Assembly (NCBI RefSeq): GCF_016920785.2
Contig: NW_024609846.1
Span: forward strand, 77,323,816 to 77,387,815
Direction: 5' to 3'
DNA: 64,000 nucleotides
DNA from: Ixodes scapularis
Taxonomy: Eukaryota > Arthropoda > Arachnida > Ixodida > Ixodidae
A program made the position numbers and the translations under genes. Under the pieces are notes generated by a model. The model was given only the letters and a program-made list of their open reading frames with translations. It was not told the DNA's origin and did no database searches. Positions 20,693 through 33,795 of the stretch are shown here, one piece after another (the stretch's first letter is position 1; each line of letters starts with the position of its first letter).

Positions 20693-23600
20693 CGTTTCAA
20701 TTCGCCTCCTATACTGTGTTCACCTGCCCGCTTAATTCACCTGCAAAAACCGCATAAGTGTAGCTTTCACAGCTTTTTTAACACAAATCTGTAAGCCTTA
20801 AAGAAAAAACAACAACAACAAAAAGCAGTATGTTGGCTTTTTCTCAACTTCAGGTTGTTTAGTTCACTCGTCTTTATTGGTCAAACTTCAAAAAACGTAG
20901 TTTTCGAAAGCTTTCTGAGCAACTCGGCAATCAAGAGCCGTCCATTACATTCTCAAGAAAAGTCAAGCAGCGTCCCACATGCGGTTGATATCTGCCTATT
21001 CGAGTGGTGTTCAAAACTCAAAAACTAAAGAAACACTTCTTTTTTCTAAAAAAAAAAAAAAAAAAAAAGAGTAATAAAATAAATGAACGATACTTTTTTT
21101 CAGAAAGGAAACAATAAAAACAGAGGGAGAGGGACATGCCTGTTTGTTGTAAGGAGAACTGAAAGGGTGCTGCCTTTTTGTATGCGGTTGTCATTTTCTG
21201 GCTCTAAAGAGTTGTAAGCCGCGGCGTTGTTGCCGTTGGCTATAGGAGTGGCGCAAATTTTGAGGTAACAAGGTACGTTGGGGACGTTTTATTGTTTCTA
21301 GGCGCTCCGCGTTTACGAGTCGTTTGTCGCCACCACGACGTTGGCTTGGTTTCCCACGTTTTCACAATTTTTCCTAATGCTTCCTCTTTTTGGAGAAATC
21401 CGTTGCGCATAATACCTCCGGTGAACAACGACAGGACATTGTTTTTGGACCGTGTATGTCTTTTATGCTTCCTGCACTTTTAAGCGTCGTATCATGTTTT
21501 CTTCTTACATTAAGTTGTGCTTTTTAATGTGGCGGTTGACTCTTTGTTTATTTTTCTTTTATTTACGAACTGTCCACCGAATGGGCTTAAGGACAACTAA
21601 GCTTCAGTTCATAAGACTGAATACGATCTTATCTCGTTGAGCAAATCGCGTCAAAAAACTGTCTACAAAACAACTCTGCTTTAGAGAAGTATGATCGCTA
21701 AACCTCAGGTTATCACCCGCCCATCTCTTCGGAGGAGACTTTGGGCACCATTAAAGTGAAGGTAAACTTTTTGTCGTTTATTACTTTATTTTACGAAATT
21801 GACTTTTTGACTTTGAACCTTGTAAAACAAGGGAACGTCCACTTGCGTGAAATCGGTTTCAATAAATTAAGAACCTATAGGCCAAATTGAATGAACTTAG
21901 AAGTTAGCAATAAATAAGCGAGTGAAAGGAAGTCAAGTATCACTTGCGCGTTCACCAACTCGCGTTAAAGAACGAATAATTGTACGGGAAAACATTCATG
22001 AGATCGGGTGAGGGGGTTATACTGCCGGCAAAAGAGTTTGAAAACACTGTAAATCGACTTCCAGTTAAATGCATTTTGCAATATTGTCCGCATTAATGGA
22101 CACGCAAAAGTAAACTGTCGTGTGTATTTACTTCCCAGTGAAATGAAATCATATTAATCAGGGGCCAGAAGGGGGAGGAGCAAAAAAAAAGAGAATACAA
22201 AGAAGTAAACTTGGACAGTTCGGTCCTTTATATATGGGGAGGGAAAGTCGGAAATAAATATAAAATAAAAGAGAGGAGAAAAGGTCTGATGTATACAATG
22301 GTGATAGATCACACGTTGTGCACCGGTTACGTTCTACAGAGAGAGGTCCGGGCCTGTTCCCCGGAGAAAACACAAGAGGAACTTGGAGGCCTTAAACTTT
22401 GTTGCGGCGTAGAAAAAGCACCCGAATCAATTTTAAGGGGAAAGGGGGTCATCTGTACTGGACAGAGAAGTATGTCTTTATAGAGCAGGTCACACGACTC
22501 CCTCCATTGATCTACGAGAAATAACCCGTGACAAGACGTGCAATACACAAGGGGAGGCCACTCGAATCCTCTTCGCGCTAACTGGTCAGAAAGGTTAACA
22601 TTTGTTGTTTATGCGGGAGTCGAGCAAGAGCCTCTTCACATCAGGAACAGCAGGCGCTCCTTTGAGTGCTCGTACGACACGCTCCACAACAAGAATGCCA
22701 CCGTGCACATCGACTCGACGCTGATCTTTCCCACGTATAGTCTTCAAGAAGCGAACGAAAGATTGACTCTGTCTCGCTGTCCTCATTTGTGACGCGGCAG
22801 GACCTCAGCCATGTTGTCTTTCTGAGGAAAGGCCCGTCGCGTTATTATTTCTCTCGCGTAGCGCGCGCGTCCTCTACGCGCCGGCGTCTATGTTTACATT
22901 CAAACTCTCGGTTCCCAAGACTGAGGCAAAACAGCTGCTTCTTCCATTTGTCCTGTTTGCTTTCTCTTTTCCGTCTCGAAACTTTGAGCAGATTTCCGTC
23001 CTGCTATGTGCAGGGGGTGTGTGTCATTGCGGGACCCCTTTTTCTTATTTTAATTCTATTCTTTCTCTCTTTTTCTTATTTTTGGGGTTTTGGCTACCCT
23101 CGCTTTCTCACCCCTTTTTTTCTCCCAGTCCTTCTTTCCCTCTTTCTCTTGTTTTTCGGAGGGAGAGAAAGGGAGAGAGAAAAAGAAAGCGTTGTGCAAG
23201 GGGTGAGATCCGTTTAATATCTTTCTTGTTTTTTTTGTGCATTTTTGGGGGGTTCAGGCGTAGATATATTTTTATTCTTTATTTTAATCTTTTTATCTCT
23301 ATTTCTGTCACACTTTAAATTTATTTCTCATGTATGTCTATATAGTTGTAGTGTATTTTTTTTTTAATTTTTCCCGCGGAGGTTTTCTGGTGGTAAATTG
23401 AGTCGCTCTCGGGTTATGGTCGGGAGAGGACTTTGACCCCCGGGCACGCGGAGCTGCGAAGTCTCCGGGCTCGGAAGAGAGGTTAACAGTCGCACGTCAC
23501 GTGACTTCCGGTTTCCACCCGTTATGCGAACTGACTTTATATGCGCCGGCATAAAAAAAAAGAAGGCAAATAAAGAAGCAGAAGAAAAAAATTAGACGCC

Positions 23601-23844
23601 GTACATTTACTTTTTTTTTGTCCATATTTCTTTGTTTCTCTTTATTTTTGTCGTCGGTTTATGCTGTGCGGATGTGCTATGCAGCTGCCACTGAATGTTT
23701 AAAACTTTATCTTTCAATTGTCGCAACGATTAAGTGTCGGTGTGAATTCACGAGCTGGTAACGACGTTTCCGATTCGAAAGCGGAAAGAACGTGAAATTT
23801 TGGCAAAATCGTAAACTTTATGGTATTGTTATTGTAGTCTTGGA
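20693..23844. other. No recognised gene
   Basis: AT-rich sequence with A-runs (21050-21068) and a pyrimidine-rich block (23030-23160). At 22595-22786 a minus-strand frame of 63 codons reads through VDVHGGILVVERVVRALKGAP, a composition more protein-like than its neighbours, but I do not recognise it. No RNA gene is seen. Confidence 0.5.
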
Positions 23845-26062
23845 CAGTGACTAGTTACACGTGACGCGTTACCGATAATTTGTTACTTCTTCAGTAACTT
23901 GTAACTGTAACTCTTTACTGCTTAGTGAAAATAACTTGTAACTGTAGCAGGGTTACTATTTTTGTAGAGTAACTGTCAAGAGTAACGTCGATGCAGTTAG
24001 TTCTCAGATTTATGTGTGAAAATGTTGCAAACACGACTACCAAATCATCTCGCAACTCGTGAGGCAGTCCCACGTCCTAATACGGGAACGGCACAGTAAA
24101 ATGTGCTGCGGAATCTGCCTGAAGCACGCGAGAAAAAAAATTAAGATAAACTGAATTTTGGGTAGCTGCTTGGCCAAGCTTCCCACCAACTGGGAAAATG
24201 GGGACGTTGGTTTCCGTACTCCCCGTGTATGGTTCATCGCCCACGGGGCACGACGATGCAACAAAGCGCGGCATCTCTAAAACGCTACTCTTTTCTTTGT
24301 CCGGCAGAGGTAGCGAGTGCTTTTTGTGGACGACAGTTTTTGGTGTTTGTCGCCCCAAACGCCCGCAGGCTTACGGCACAACAGATTTTCCGAACCTTGT
24401 CTTTTTGCCGCCAAGCATCCGTTTCCTTCTCCTCTAAGTTGCATCGTCTAACTCTAACTCATACATGCACTATATCGGTCTCTCGACTTCAGGTCCATTT
24501 TCTCTATCTTCCCTTTTTTTGCAACCCAATTACCGGCCTTGCCTCCCGTCACCCACTCGTTCTCCTTCATTGCCCTGCTTCTCGAATCCTGTCACTACAG
24601 AAAGACTATTCTCGCGGAACGTACCGTAATATCTGGAGAGATGCCCCACCCCTATTTTCGACGCAATTTACTATTAAAAAAAGAAAAGTAAAACCGAAAG
24701 ATAGCCCACTTTTAGTAATTGCAGGGTCCTGACCAGTTGTGACCTCGGCAGAAGTTTTGTTACTTAACCACGACGGAAGGTAATCAAACATTGCTGACTG
24801 GGAAGGTCAGTTGTCTTTGGTTCATCGCCACTCCCTGCAATCACAAGTTTTGCAGGTATATATAAAACTAGCATTTTTCAACTTTTTTTTTTTTATTGCA
24901 CACAAAAAGGTAGCTTACCCTTTAGTTTCACCTGGTTTGCTTTCGATTTATGTGGAATACCTCGGGATATTACAGTATCTCTTTCTGCTTCTTTGCGCGT
25001 TTTTTTTTTAATTGAAAGATTGCCATTAGCCGGGACCAGCGGCGCTTGGAACCAGATGGTTTATAGATATTCACGCCGTGGGCTTTCCTGGTAGCCTCTC
25101 CTAGGTGGGCTGCTAAGATGGAGGAGCGCAAACCTGTCCGATCTGGTTAGGAAGTGGTGGAGAAAGGATCGCAATAGCTGTTTGGAATTCGACACGCAGT
25201 GGTCGTTTGTATCTCGAGCAGTGCTTATTTTGAAGAAGGAACGTTGCCGCAACATAGCTCTCCAAGTTTTCAGGAGAAGCTTCGTGTTTCATAAAAGATT
25301 GTGCGCACGCAGTAGAAAACGATTCGACCGACGAGTGGATTGGAGTGACACAGGAAAACATCTACAAAGCTGATTGCGAGGCATGACTTTTATTATTACT
25401 GACCTCACAGTTGGAGGAGTTTTTATTTGTCCCGTCCCATTTCTCTGCACCAAAGAAACCTGAACTTAGAATTGACCGGTTGTAAACTTGCACCACGACT
25501 GGATGTACCCAAGATCTAGACGCGTGCTGTTGTATTCGTGTATACCTTACGGTGGTCGCGCTTATTCTAATGTTCCTCATTTATCATCAGCAGGTATCTG
25601 CTAGCTTAATATTTTGAAAAAAGAGTCACCTGTAATTTTGCCAAAGAATAAACTAGAAATGCTTTACCATATATATAGTGGATTTACCCCAATACAGTCT
25701 TAAATTATAATCTTGTTCATGGAGCTCTTCGTGATAAAAAATTGAAATAGAAAGGCCCAAACATATTAATATTGATTATTGGGAAAATCTTAGTTTCTAA
25801 AAAAATTCTGATTTACTACTTTAAACAACACAATGTCTTATAAAAAAATCTATGCTAATTTAAAGGCATATTTAGGAACGTCCTTTTTGCAAGTTTTCTA
25901 ATAGTTTTTGTAAAGTAGCAACGAAGTAACTGTAACTGAAACAAGTTACTCTTTCAATTTTGTAATTGTAACTCTAGCAGGGTTACTTTTCTTCACCTGA
26001 GTAACTGTAACTGTAGCCCTGTTATATTTTAGCGGTAACGTGCCCATGACTGTATTATTGAG
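23845..26062. mobile_element. Degraded GTAACTGTAACT-type DNA element
   Basis: The left end (23845-24000) starts CAGTGACTAGTTACACGTGACGCGTTACCG and continues with repeated GTAACTTGTAACTGTAACT and GCAGGGTTAC words. The right end (25915-26062) carries the same words and finishes GGTAACGTGCCCATGACTG, a worn inverse of the left end. The interior has no intact transposase. The plus strand near 25045-25105 reads RWFIDIHAVGFPGSLS before a stop, faintly like the PGS region of PIF/Harbinger nucleases; this is weak. Superfamily uncertain; the subterminal repeats resemble, but do not match, the hAT copies A and B. Confidence 0.5.
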
Positions 26063-26402
26063 AAGCAAACGGAGTCTTTCCCACTTCTTTTCGTGGAGGT
26101 TCTGTGAATATATCTACTGGCAACGATTCTAACAAATTATGAGCGGAGACATCGCGTACCTAAGCCAAAGTTGAATCTGCATACTTATTTAAGTTATCTA
26201 AAGACTAGATGTGGACACCCCTATCTTCGTTGCTGTTGATGTTAGCGAGGAAGGAACATACTTTATTTGATTTTATCACGTTGGGTGGCGACGCGGGCAA
26301 ATAACAAACTTGTTCTATAGTTTCTTTTTTTTTTTTTTTTTTTTTTTTTGCCAGAAGGTTGTGAAAATAAATTTGCTGCGAAAAATCTCGAAAACTTCAG
26401 AA

Positions 26403-26528
26403 CCAAAATATCGTGAAAATAATCCCTGGAGAAGGGGAGCAGGGGGACGAAGGACAAGCACAAATCTCCAAACACAGCTAGGTGACTGGTGCGCGACCGA
26501 AAATATGCGCCCGGTCCGGGTATCGAAC
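26403..26528 (-). repeat. tRNA-derived SINE, truncated
   Basis: Matches the minus-strand SINE at 40066-40173: AATAATCCCTGGAGAAGGGG, ACAAATCTCCAAACACAGCTAGGTGACTGGTGCGCGACCG and GTCCGGGTATCGAAC. It stops inside the T-arm, so the A box and anticodon region are missing. Confidence 0.8.
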
Positions 26529-26904
26529 AGAAATAAATAATTATCCAATTTATACAAAGCTTTTAAATCTCAGATGCTCGCGGAACAAAGGAGAGGAGCC
26601 CGTTTTTGCATCAAAACTTAGACTTCCGCAAATGAAATATTTTTTTTTTCTTTTTGCAGTTCATCAGCGAAATACGTATTCACGTGTGCCATGACGTGTT
26701 GTGAAACCGCTCTGCTCAACCGCGACCAAAAACATGCCGTGGGACGTGATTTCGCCGTCTGCAGCGTTCCTCACAGTCGCGTGCCCATGGGTTGGCCATG
26801 CACCGGACTGGCCGCTGTCACGCTTTTCATCCGTATACTAAAAAAAAAAAAAAAAAAAAAAGACGCAGTGGTCGCTGCGGGCATGATGACATCTGCGGGC
26901 AAGC

Positions 26905-27000
26905 CTCACGCATGTTGGAAACATGTTTGCTTCATACATGCTTCAGACATGTCTGCAAACTGTCTCTCGTATGATGTATCAGCAGTGTGCCCGCAGCTTT
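26905..27000. repeat. Dispersed palindromic repeat, copy 1
   Basis: CATGTCTGCAAACTGTCTCTCGTATGATGTATCAGCAGTGTG resembles, in either orientation, 31035-31180, 34351-34552 and 47430-47470. The shared core is CAGTCTGC..A..ACGA....TATGATGTAT.AGCAGTGTG. Confidence 0.5.
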
Positions 27001-28793
27001 GCTCATTTCTTCCACCGTACCAAGCTGTCACCACAAACGCGTGAACCACAACATTCACCGACAAATTGATTGGTATACCGAACGAAAAAAAACGACTGGT
27101 GATGCAGCACTCGAGCGCATTCGATCGTGATGGACCTGAAACGTTACGAAACAGCCAGAAAAGCTTCCGGAAAGAGAGAAATAGAAAAAAAGGTGGAATA
27201 TTTTTCGATCTTTCATGGTAAAACACCCGCTTCTGGCTCTGTCTCCTTTATCCTGACAGTAGGTGTTCCCCCTAAACAACATGCAGTTAGCAGAAATCAG
27301 ACGCAACAACGTTTCATGGTTCGTTGAAGCCAACGGGACCTCAGAAGACACGAGGCTCAAGTTCTCGTGTGGCGTCACGAATTCATTTTCCTTCACACCT
27401 GCCGGTTTTGGTTCGTGCGGGCCTTCTACAGGCCTGAGTTTGTGCAATCATCCCGTACCTCAATGGAGAAAGAAACAAAAAAAAAAAAGAAAAAGGCACC
27501 GCTTTATCGCAAACCCCTCCGCGCTCGTATCACATCGGTGCCAGTTTCGGACTTCGTTAATAAAGTAACTGTGTTGTGTGTTTGTTTGGTCGAAACGGGC
27601 AGGGTAGATGATAGGGACCAGGATCCCCAGGGGGTTCTGCAGTGCGAGCTCTTCGCGCCTCTTGCTCGAAGTTGCGAAGGCGCTAACAGACTCGACCATC
27701 GGTGCCCCGAATTTCCTTGGAAATAAAAGCACACGTCCAAGAAACATAACTATGCGCACGCTCTCATCGAAAGCAGCATTCCCTCGCCTCTTGCCTCCCC
27801 TCGATCTGAACACTCTTCAAAACCTTCGGGAATCTATGCGAAAGCGTACGTCGTGCATAACGCTCGAGTCTGTTCACGAGCGTCGTCTTACAGACGTATC
27901 TGAAACTTCGAGTGAAGAGTTGCGATTACACTCTTTTGCATCCCCGGATATAGCAGCGGTTCTACTGGACACGTACGGAAACGACAACGAAAACAGAAAA
28001 TTATTTCTTTCCTTTTTTTTTTTCTTTCTCTAAAGTCTTGTCCCGCAAGTATTGTTTAGGGGCGGCACATGGCGGCAACGCGGGCCTTTCAGCGGTGTTG
28101 CTGCAGGTTTGTTCTCCCTTCAAAACCACGAGAGACGAAAGAGATGAAGACTTGGAGGCATTCACGAAAAGTCCGGGCGAAAATCACGCCGCGACCCGCT
28201 CAACCACAAAACAGCCGGTCAGCTTCTTCTTTCTTCTCCTTCGGAAGAATTGCGTGGCCGCGCAAAACAACGGTGTTCTTCGTTTCCAAGTGCGTCATTT
28301 TCGAAGCCATCGTGATTCCGGGGATGGAGGGAGATGTGCACCTCCAATTTTGTGCGCAAGTCTCTTTGTCTGTTTTTATTTTTTTTTTTTTTTTTTTTTT
28401 TTTGCATCGCTTACTGTGTCATTTTTTTGCGTTCGTAGCGGGATGTCTCAATTTTCGAAGGCGTAGTTTTCTGCCGAGCGTGCCTGCCGACTCTTGCGCG
28501 TTGTGGAGAGGAAGGGCTGGAGAATACGTGAGAGAAAGGTCAGCTCGAAGGGGTTGGGACGGCGACACCTCTGTTGGGTGTACAGCGTGTATGTGCTGTG
28601 TATGCGCGACACAGCTGTTGTAAACTTGGAAGTTACCTCGCAGTATTTCTTTTCTTTTTGTTTTTGCGGTGCCGTGTTTCTTCTTTTAGGAAAACAAAAA
28701 AGTGGAGACATCAGACATGAATGCACAGTGCTACGCTTTGTATAGTCGTGCCGTGTGTATGTTGTGTGTATGAATCATTCGTTCTTATGCGCT

Positions 28794-28796
<3 letters not shown>
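27001..28796. other. No recognised gene
   Basis: Several short overlapping open frames (for example 28069-28623) include homopolymer-encoded Lys or Phe runs and lack motifs. Poly-T at about 28378-28403. No RNA gene is seen. Confidence 0.5.

Positions 28797-28858
<62 letters not shown>
28797..28858. repeat. (TA)n microsatellite
   Basis: Pure TA dinucleotide run of about 62 bases. Confidence 0.95.
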
Positions 28859-28859
<1 letters not shown>

Positions 28860-29160
28860 TTTTTTTTAAAGTTGCGTTGTATGCCGTGTGCTGAGGTCCG
28901 GCCTGTTTCAGTTCTCGAGTGTCCCAGAGGTCGACGGATCGGTTTCCGGGGTTAGAGGTAGAAGAACTCGTTTTTTTTTTTTTTTTTTTTTCATATGTAT
29001 ATTTTCGTCTAAGCGTGAGCTGACTCGAGACATTTCTTTTTGTCTGTGGGATCTTCAGATATTGTACGTTGACTGCCTTGGTTGTTAAAGTTTCCTTTCG
29101 CTTTAAATGTAAATGCTCGTGCCATAAAAAAAAAAATCATACTATATTTAATATTATACA

Positions 29161-29573
29161 CACTCGAAAAAAAAGGGTATCACCTTACACCCTTTTGTCC
29201 CATATAATACTCCCCAAAACTTCATTTCGACGTACAGCGCCCTATAGTCGAACAGATGGCACCAAATTTTACGAGGGGCTTGATAACGGTGCGATATAAC
29301 TTATTAAATTGCTAAAGTACGTATCAAAGATCAAAGAAAGAAAACGCGGACCTTTTGCAGTACGGCCAAGAAAACTACGATCATCTTTTTTGTAGTCAAT
29401 AATACGTACAGTACATCAGCTATCTTAATCAGTGGTACCACACGGCTATCAAGCCCCTTGTAAACTTTGGGGCCGCCTGTTTGATTATGGGGCGCTGTAC
29501 GGTCGAATTGAAGTTTTGGAGTGTATTATATGGGACAAAGGGTGTACTAATACACCTTTTTTTCTGAGAGTGC
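29161..29573. mobile_element. MITE with long inverted ends (CACTC...A8 type)
   Basis: The left arm begins CACTCGAAAAAAAAGGGT and the right ends ACCTTTTTTTCTGAGAGTG. The arms pair through CACCCTTTTGTCCCATATAATACTCC, AAAACTTCAATTCGAC.GTACAGCGCCC and GAGGGGCTTGATA, for about 130 bases. The centre is AT-rich and non-coding. The TIR resembles that of 14057-14340. Confidence 0.8.
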
Positions 29574-31034
29574 AGGGGGTTTCACGTAAGGGTGACAACA
29601 CTTCTTAAATTAGCGTACTCGAGGCAAAAGAATAATTTTCTCGGGACCGCATTACCGGTGCTGACGGACGTCGGAGAACAAAAATACTTGCTTTGTTTTT
29701 TTTTTTTTTTTTTTTTTTTTGTTTTTTAGAGGCACGGAGCGCGACTGCGAGAAAGAAAAAAAGTTATGAGAACACCTAAGCACTTCTTATGAGTTGTGAA
29801 TGCGGGAAGATGAATGTCGTTTTCCGCTCGGCTTAGTTCGCCTGCGGTGTACTGGGGTGGACGGTCACGTTTCGCTACTGCCAAGGTTGCGGCCACCGAT
29901 GATGCCTCAGGCGCCGCCATGTTCCTCGGCGCCTAGAGGAACAGAATCGGCCGCTGCCCCACCACCCCCCTCTGGAAATGCCTGACACGAGAGCGGCGGC
30001 CGAGCGCGCGCTCTCCTGAAGCGGCCGCCAATGGCTATCTAGAAGCCGCCTTGCTCAACCAATTAAAAAAAAAAAAACTATTCTGTTGCGTTTTTTTTTT
30101 TTGTTTTTTTTTTCATTTACAGCCGCATTTTGCTTTGCTCCATGAGATAGTTAATTCGTTCGCACTATAAAGAGAGCGTGGGGCTGTGGGGCGCCGTCCG
30201 CCGCTTTCGTTCATGACATAGCCGACGTCACAGTACCACGTGATGCCTAGTAGTTGACGAGCCGGACCATTGTTGCCTACTGCGGGCAAGGTTTCGGTTT
30301 CGCTCTGTGATTTTCGGTTCAACGAGATTTGCAAGAAAACTATACAACTTTTCAGAAATCGAGTGACATAGATTTTATTTTTAGTATTTTTTGACATGAT
30401 ATAATCACCCGTAATCCCGGAATTTTCGGAATTGACCAGAGTTGCCTTTTCATGGGCTACTCTGACGATTTCTTTATGGTTCCCGATATGGCTGAAAAGT
30501 TTCTAAAGACACCAACGGACATGGCTGAAATAGTTTCCCAAACATTTTTTTTGAGATGTTATTGAATTTACATGTTTGGTCCTGATCGTGTCTTTCCAAC
30601 TGAGTCTCACCGGCAACAACTAAAAAGTGAAGCCAGCGGACGGGATATAGGTTCACTCTTTGGACCCCAGACTTTGTTCCCAACTGATTAGAAGCCGTTT
30701 CGTAGTGTCAAACGAACGCCTTGGAAGCTCGCTGCAGTACCCGCACACCAGCACGGAACAAATACTCGCACAAAGTCCTTTTTTTTTTCACACGGCTTGC
30801 TCGATTGGCAAGCCTGCCATCCACCGACGTCACGGCACTGAAAAGTGCGGGTATATTCGAATGCTGGTTTTCCTGACATCTTCATTTTGCCGATTTCACA
30901 ATAATTAATTTAGCGAAAGTAAATAGCACACCGGAAGAGGGGTAAACACCGGGGATTCAGAATATATAGTTTGTCAGTGTACCTCGAAACATCGTCGGAG
31001 GACGCCTTTAAGCCCTTAAGTCCGACTGCCCATA
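29574..31034. other. No recognised gene
   Basis: Holds poly-T and poly-A runs (29694-29720, 30065-30077), a GC-rich patch (29890-30040) and AT-rich remainder. Open frames are short and unrecognised. Confidence 0.5.
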
Positions 31035-31180
31035 AATACGTCGTACAAAAGATAGTCTGCCAACACTGTCTGACGCCTGATTCTTCTTCCTTGTACGACG
31101 GTCTCATCACATGGGTCATGCATACACTGTCTGCAGAGATGTTCGAATCATGTATGAAGTAAACATGCTTGGATGAAACT
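31035..31180. repeat. Dispersed palindromic repeat, copy 2
   Basis: CGTCGTACAAAAGATAGTCTGCC and, inverted, GCATACACTGTCTGCAGAGATG..ATGTATGAAGTAAACATG match the repeat at 26905 and 34351. The copy is an imperfect inverted repeat. Confidence 0.45.
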
Positions 31181-33230
31181 TGAGGTCTGTCCACAGGTGT
31201 CATCACATTTACAGCGAACACGCGTGTGTCTTTTTGTATATTATGGCGCGTGAGGAGAATGAATGCGACTTTAGTATATTCCCGTTAATCACGTCCGCGC
31301 TGAAAGATGAACAGAGAGAACTATACTCATGAACTCGATAAGGAACATTTTGTACGTTGGTTGTATTTCTTTAGCGCTTGAAAACATATATTGTGATCTT
31401 TTTTTTAAAAGTTATATTTAGGTTTCTGTCTGAGGAGGTTCTTCGTTTGTACATATTACACGTTCATTAAAAATTTTCAGGGTAGACTGATGTGCCAGGA
31501 ATGCAATGGTAATCGTGTGCCTCGGGATGGGGAGAGAAGCCGGTTGGCGTTTTAAGATTGAAGAGAATGATCGCTCTATAAACAAGGATTCCGTTCTACC
31601 AAAGAATGAGGTGAGAAAACTAAAGACGGAAAAGGTAACAATATATAAAACATAAAAAAAATGTCTCGTCTCTGCTTGAATCTAGTCACGCCATTTAGAC
31701 TACGTCGCGGCTCTTTACAAATGAGCCCTAATTCCAAGAAAACTGTGCTTAAAAATAAAAAAAAAAAAAACTCCTCAGTTGCGTGTTTCGTTCCTGCTCG
31801 GATGTAGTAACGACATTTAGCCTACATCAGGACTCTTTACAGATGAGCTCTAATTCCAAAGACTAAGCTTACAAACAAAAACAAAAAAGGGGGGGGGGGG
31901 GATTGAGAGATAAGAAAAAACATTTTTAAGCAGTTAGGATTTATAACAAACCAACTCTCTCTACACACACGCGCGCACATGAAAAAAAGAAAAAGAAGAT
32001 ATTTCTAGAAGGTTTAAGATTCAGGTGTTCTAATTGCTCGATGCTTGATTCGCTACATCATATTTCTGTCTATGTGATTTGCGCTGTAAGCGTTTATTCG
32101 CGCGCTTAATTAGCAAAAAAAAAAAAAAACAACTAATAATTTCCCGCATATAAAACAAAAAAGAGAAGAAAACTTGTGCTTAGTGTATGGCTCCGGGCAG
32201 TGTTTCGGCGGCCCGTGATTGCGCTCAGGCGTTACGCGACGTTTGAACACGCTTTGACGCTAATACGGCTCAAGTCCAGCTTCGTGCTGTCCCCGCTCGT
32301 CTCTTTCTGCTACGGGTGGATAGCCTCGCCGCGCACCCGTAAATCCGAGCCTGATTTTTGAGAGCAACCCACTACATTGTAATATGCGTTAGCGCAGCGT
32401 TTTACGCCGGTTATCGATGCTCGTTATTATCCCGTAGTGGTGTTATCATCATTCCGGTGAACCGGTTACTAAAATCATCAGGAGTAAAATGAACTCGCGT
32501 ACACGCTATTAGGCGCATGGGGAAGCGTTTCTTTGTACAGACGCGATTAACGTTAAAAAATGCGTATACGTTGGAGAAGTTTCATGGTCGAGATGTATCG
32601 TGAATCTGGCCCGAGGCTGAATGTATGGTCAACGAGGATATCTAGGCGAGCGGTCATTCGTGCGCGAAAGGAGTACGCAATCTACATACGATCGTAATAC
32701 GATCGACTGCGTTGCTCGAGTAGCGATGGCCCTGCACTGTAACCGGAAGCAAAATGACATACGTCGGGCGCAATTGAAGACGACGTATACGTAGGACGGT
32801 GCAACCAGAAGGGCCGGTGCACGTAGGCGTGACTGTATTTATCTGGATATAGGTCGATCGTATTTTTGTCATAATACGAAGGGCGGTGGATTTTTGTTCC
32901 GCGTAACCACGCAGAGAGTGCGCATCATTCCGATCTTACGGGTCACGGGACAGGATTTTGTTTGAACCCTATACATGTAGAATGGACGACTGAACCGGAA
33001 CGCTGTCCAACCGATTTCAGGCGCGCCGCCGATACTGCAGTTTTGTGTTTTTCTCGAAAGTTTGTTTTCAACCTCGGGGTATTTGCCAAGTATTTCTTTT
33101 TTTTGCGAGATATGGGGATAGCCGGGCGAATAGGCTTGTGCGCTGCGTGACGCTGTTGGAGAAAATACGACTTCAGTGTATTTTCTGACAAATTTTCCTC
33201 GTATAGTCATTATGTAGGGAACCATTTTAC
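31181..33230. other. No recognised gene
   Basis: AT-rich sequence with A-runs. Two segments near 31680-31760 and 31780-31880 resemble each other (AGTCACGCCATTTAGACTAC...CTCTTTACAAATGAGC.CTAATTCCAA) and form a short imperfect tandem pair about 120 bases apart. No gene or RNA is seen. Confidence 0.5.
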
Positions 33231-33795
33231 CACCTATTAGCGGCGAGATGTTTTGGTGGCGCCCTCCTATGGTTCCCCCTTGTTACGTCATTACCTTGCT
33301 AACAACAAGTTCGATGGTGTTCGTAAATAGCACGGTGGAAGCTTGAAATCATTGAGCTCTTAAAGCAACACTGCCAACACCGTCAAAATTAAAGTTCTTT
33401 CATTCCTCTTATTTCCGTCGATGATAAATCCCCTTTCCTACGTCATAGTCAGTGTTCGGCCAATCGTGGAAGGCCGACCACAGCGACGCTTTCGGTCGCG
33501 CACGGGGCTAATTGGCGACGTGAGCGATCGAAAGCGTCGCTGTGATCGGCCCATTACAATTGGCCGAATGCTGACTATGACCTCAGCAAAGGATTTCTCA
33601 TCAACGCAAATAAGAGGAATGTAAGAACTTCAATTTTGACGGTGTGGGCAGTGTTGCTTTGAGAGCGCCATGATTTGAGGCTTTCACCTTGCTCCAGTAC
33701 AAACACCATCGAACTTGTTGTTCACAAGGTAATGACGTCACGAAAGGTAACCAAACGAGGGCGCCACCGAAACATCTTGCCGCTAATAGAAGGTG
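33231..33795. mobile_element. Fold-back element, about 270-bp arms
   Basis: The left arm 33231-33499 and right arm 33524-33795 are near-perfect inverses around a 24-base loop. Landmarks on both arms are CTATTAGCGGC.AGATGTTT.GGTGGCGCCCTC, ACAAGTTCGATGGTGTT, GCAACACTGCC.ACACCGTCAAAATT, and GCGACGCTTTCG at the centre. No coding region. A decayed piece of one arm appears at about 1980-2025. Confidence 0.9.

Noticed and set aside
22890..23318. Membrane-like frames of 142 codons
   Set aside because: They follow a pyrimidine-rich block (TTTCTC-type), which forces Leu/Phe/Ser runs; two phases are open.
28069..28623. 184-codon frame as a secreted or membrane protein
   Set aside because: The hydrophobic run is encoded by a poly-T tract; no other protein-like property.
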